From Notamacropus eugenii (Eukaryota; Chordata; Mammalia; Diprotodontia; Macropodidae): DNA of 64,000 nucleotides. The notes beneath the pieces were generated by a model. That model searched no databases. It was not told the DNA's origin and was given only the letters and a program-made list of their open reading frames with translations. This document shows positions 63,996 through 64,000 of this stretch, piece after piece (positions within the stretch are counted from its first letter, which is position 1; the number at the start of each line of letters is the position of its first letter). Made by a program: the position numbers and the translations under genes. The stretch spans positions 63,950,885 to 64,014,884 of the forward strand of contig NC_092876.1 of the NCBI RefSeq assembly GCF_028372415.1, read 5' to 3'.

Positions 63996-64000
63996 GGCTT

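Overview
The window reads as mammalian genomic DNA from a marsupial (Monodelphis-like; species not resolvable by eye). It has one recognisable protein gene, ID3, on the minus strand at about 3.1-5.2 kb. The rest is a gene-poor upstream flank packed with old interspersed repeats. The marsupial call rests on tRNA-derived SINEs with an RTE-type tail (18063-18307, 36772-37016, 48828-49070, 55858-56103), a second SINE type whose tail ends in an AACAAC-like run (627-931, 1075-1242), marsupial-style L1 3' ends, and many L2, L3/CR1 and MIR copies.

Layout. 1-3100: SINE/MIR-rich flank downstream of ID3. 3105-5183: ID3 with three exons, TATA box, CpG-rich promoter, conserved 3' UTR and poly(A) signal. 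5.2-9.6 kb: upstream regulatory DNA, with a GC-rich element at 8560-9112 followed by a 360-bp polypyrimidine tract. 9.6-25.4 kb: repeats, including a long L2 3' half (19490-20830) with a hAT-type element nested in it, and a GC-rich non-repeat block at 21.65-22.1 kb. 25.64-26.43 kb: an isolated CpG island with no recognisable gene. 26.4-64 kb: nested LINEs, SINEs and DNA transposons, two 7SL RNA pseudogenes (43.3-43.6 and 49.35-49.55 kb), a C-depleted block at 35.4-36.2 kb, and RTE-type LINE sequence at 51-53 and 62.5-64 kb. I found no second protein gene, tRNA gene, CRISPR array or recognisable retrovirus.

Main biological point. Three composite BMP-SMAD sites of the form TGRCGCC-N5-GTCTG lie around ID3, in ID3 intron 2, 0.6 kb upstream and 3.7 kb upstream of the start site, all in the same orientation on the gene's strand. 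The distal one sits 22 bp from two CAGCTG E-boxes spaced 21 bp apart. ID3 is a known direct BMP target and an inhibitor of E-box-binding bHLH factors, so the arrangement fits a BMP input plus an E-protein/ID feedback input. Other items of note are a 33-bp tandem unit that recurs at several loci and appears as a head on MIR3-like elements, and an 88-bp near-identical local duplication with the look of a templated insertion.
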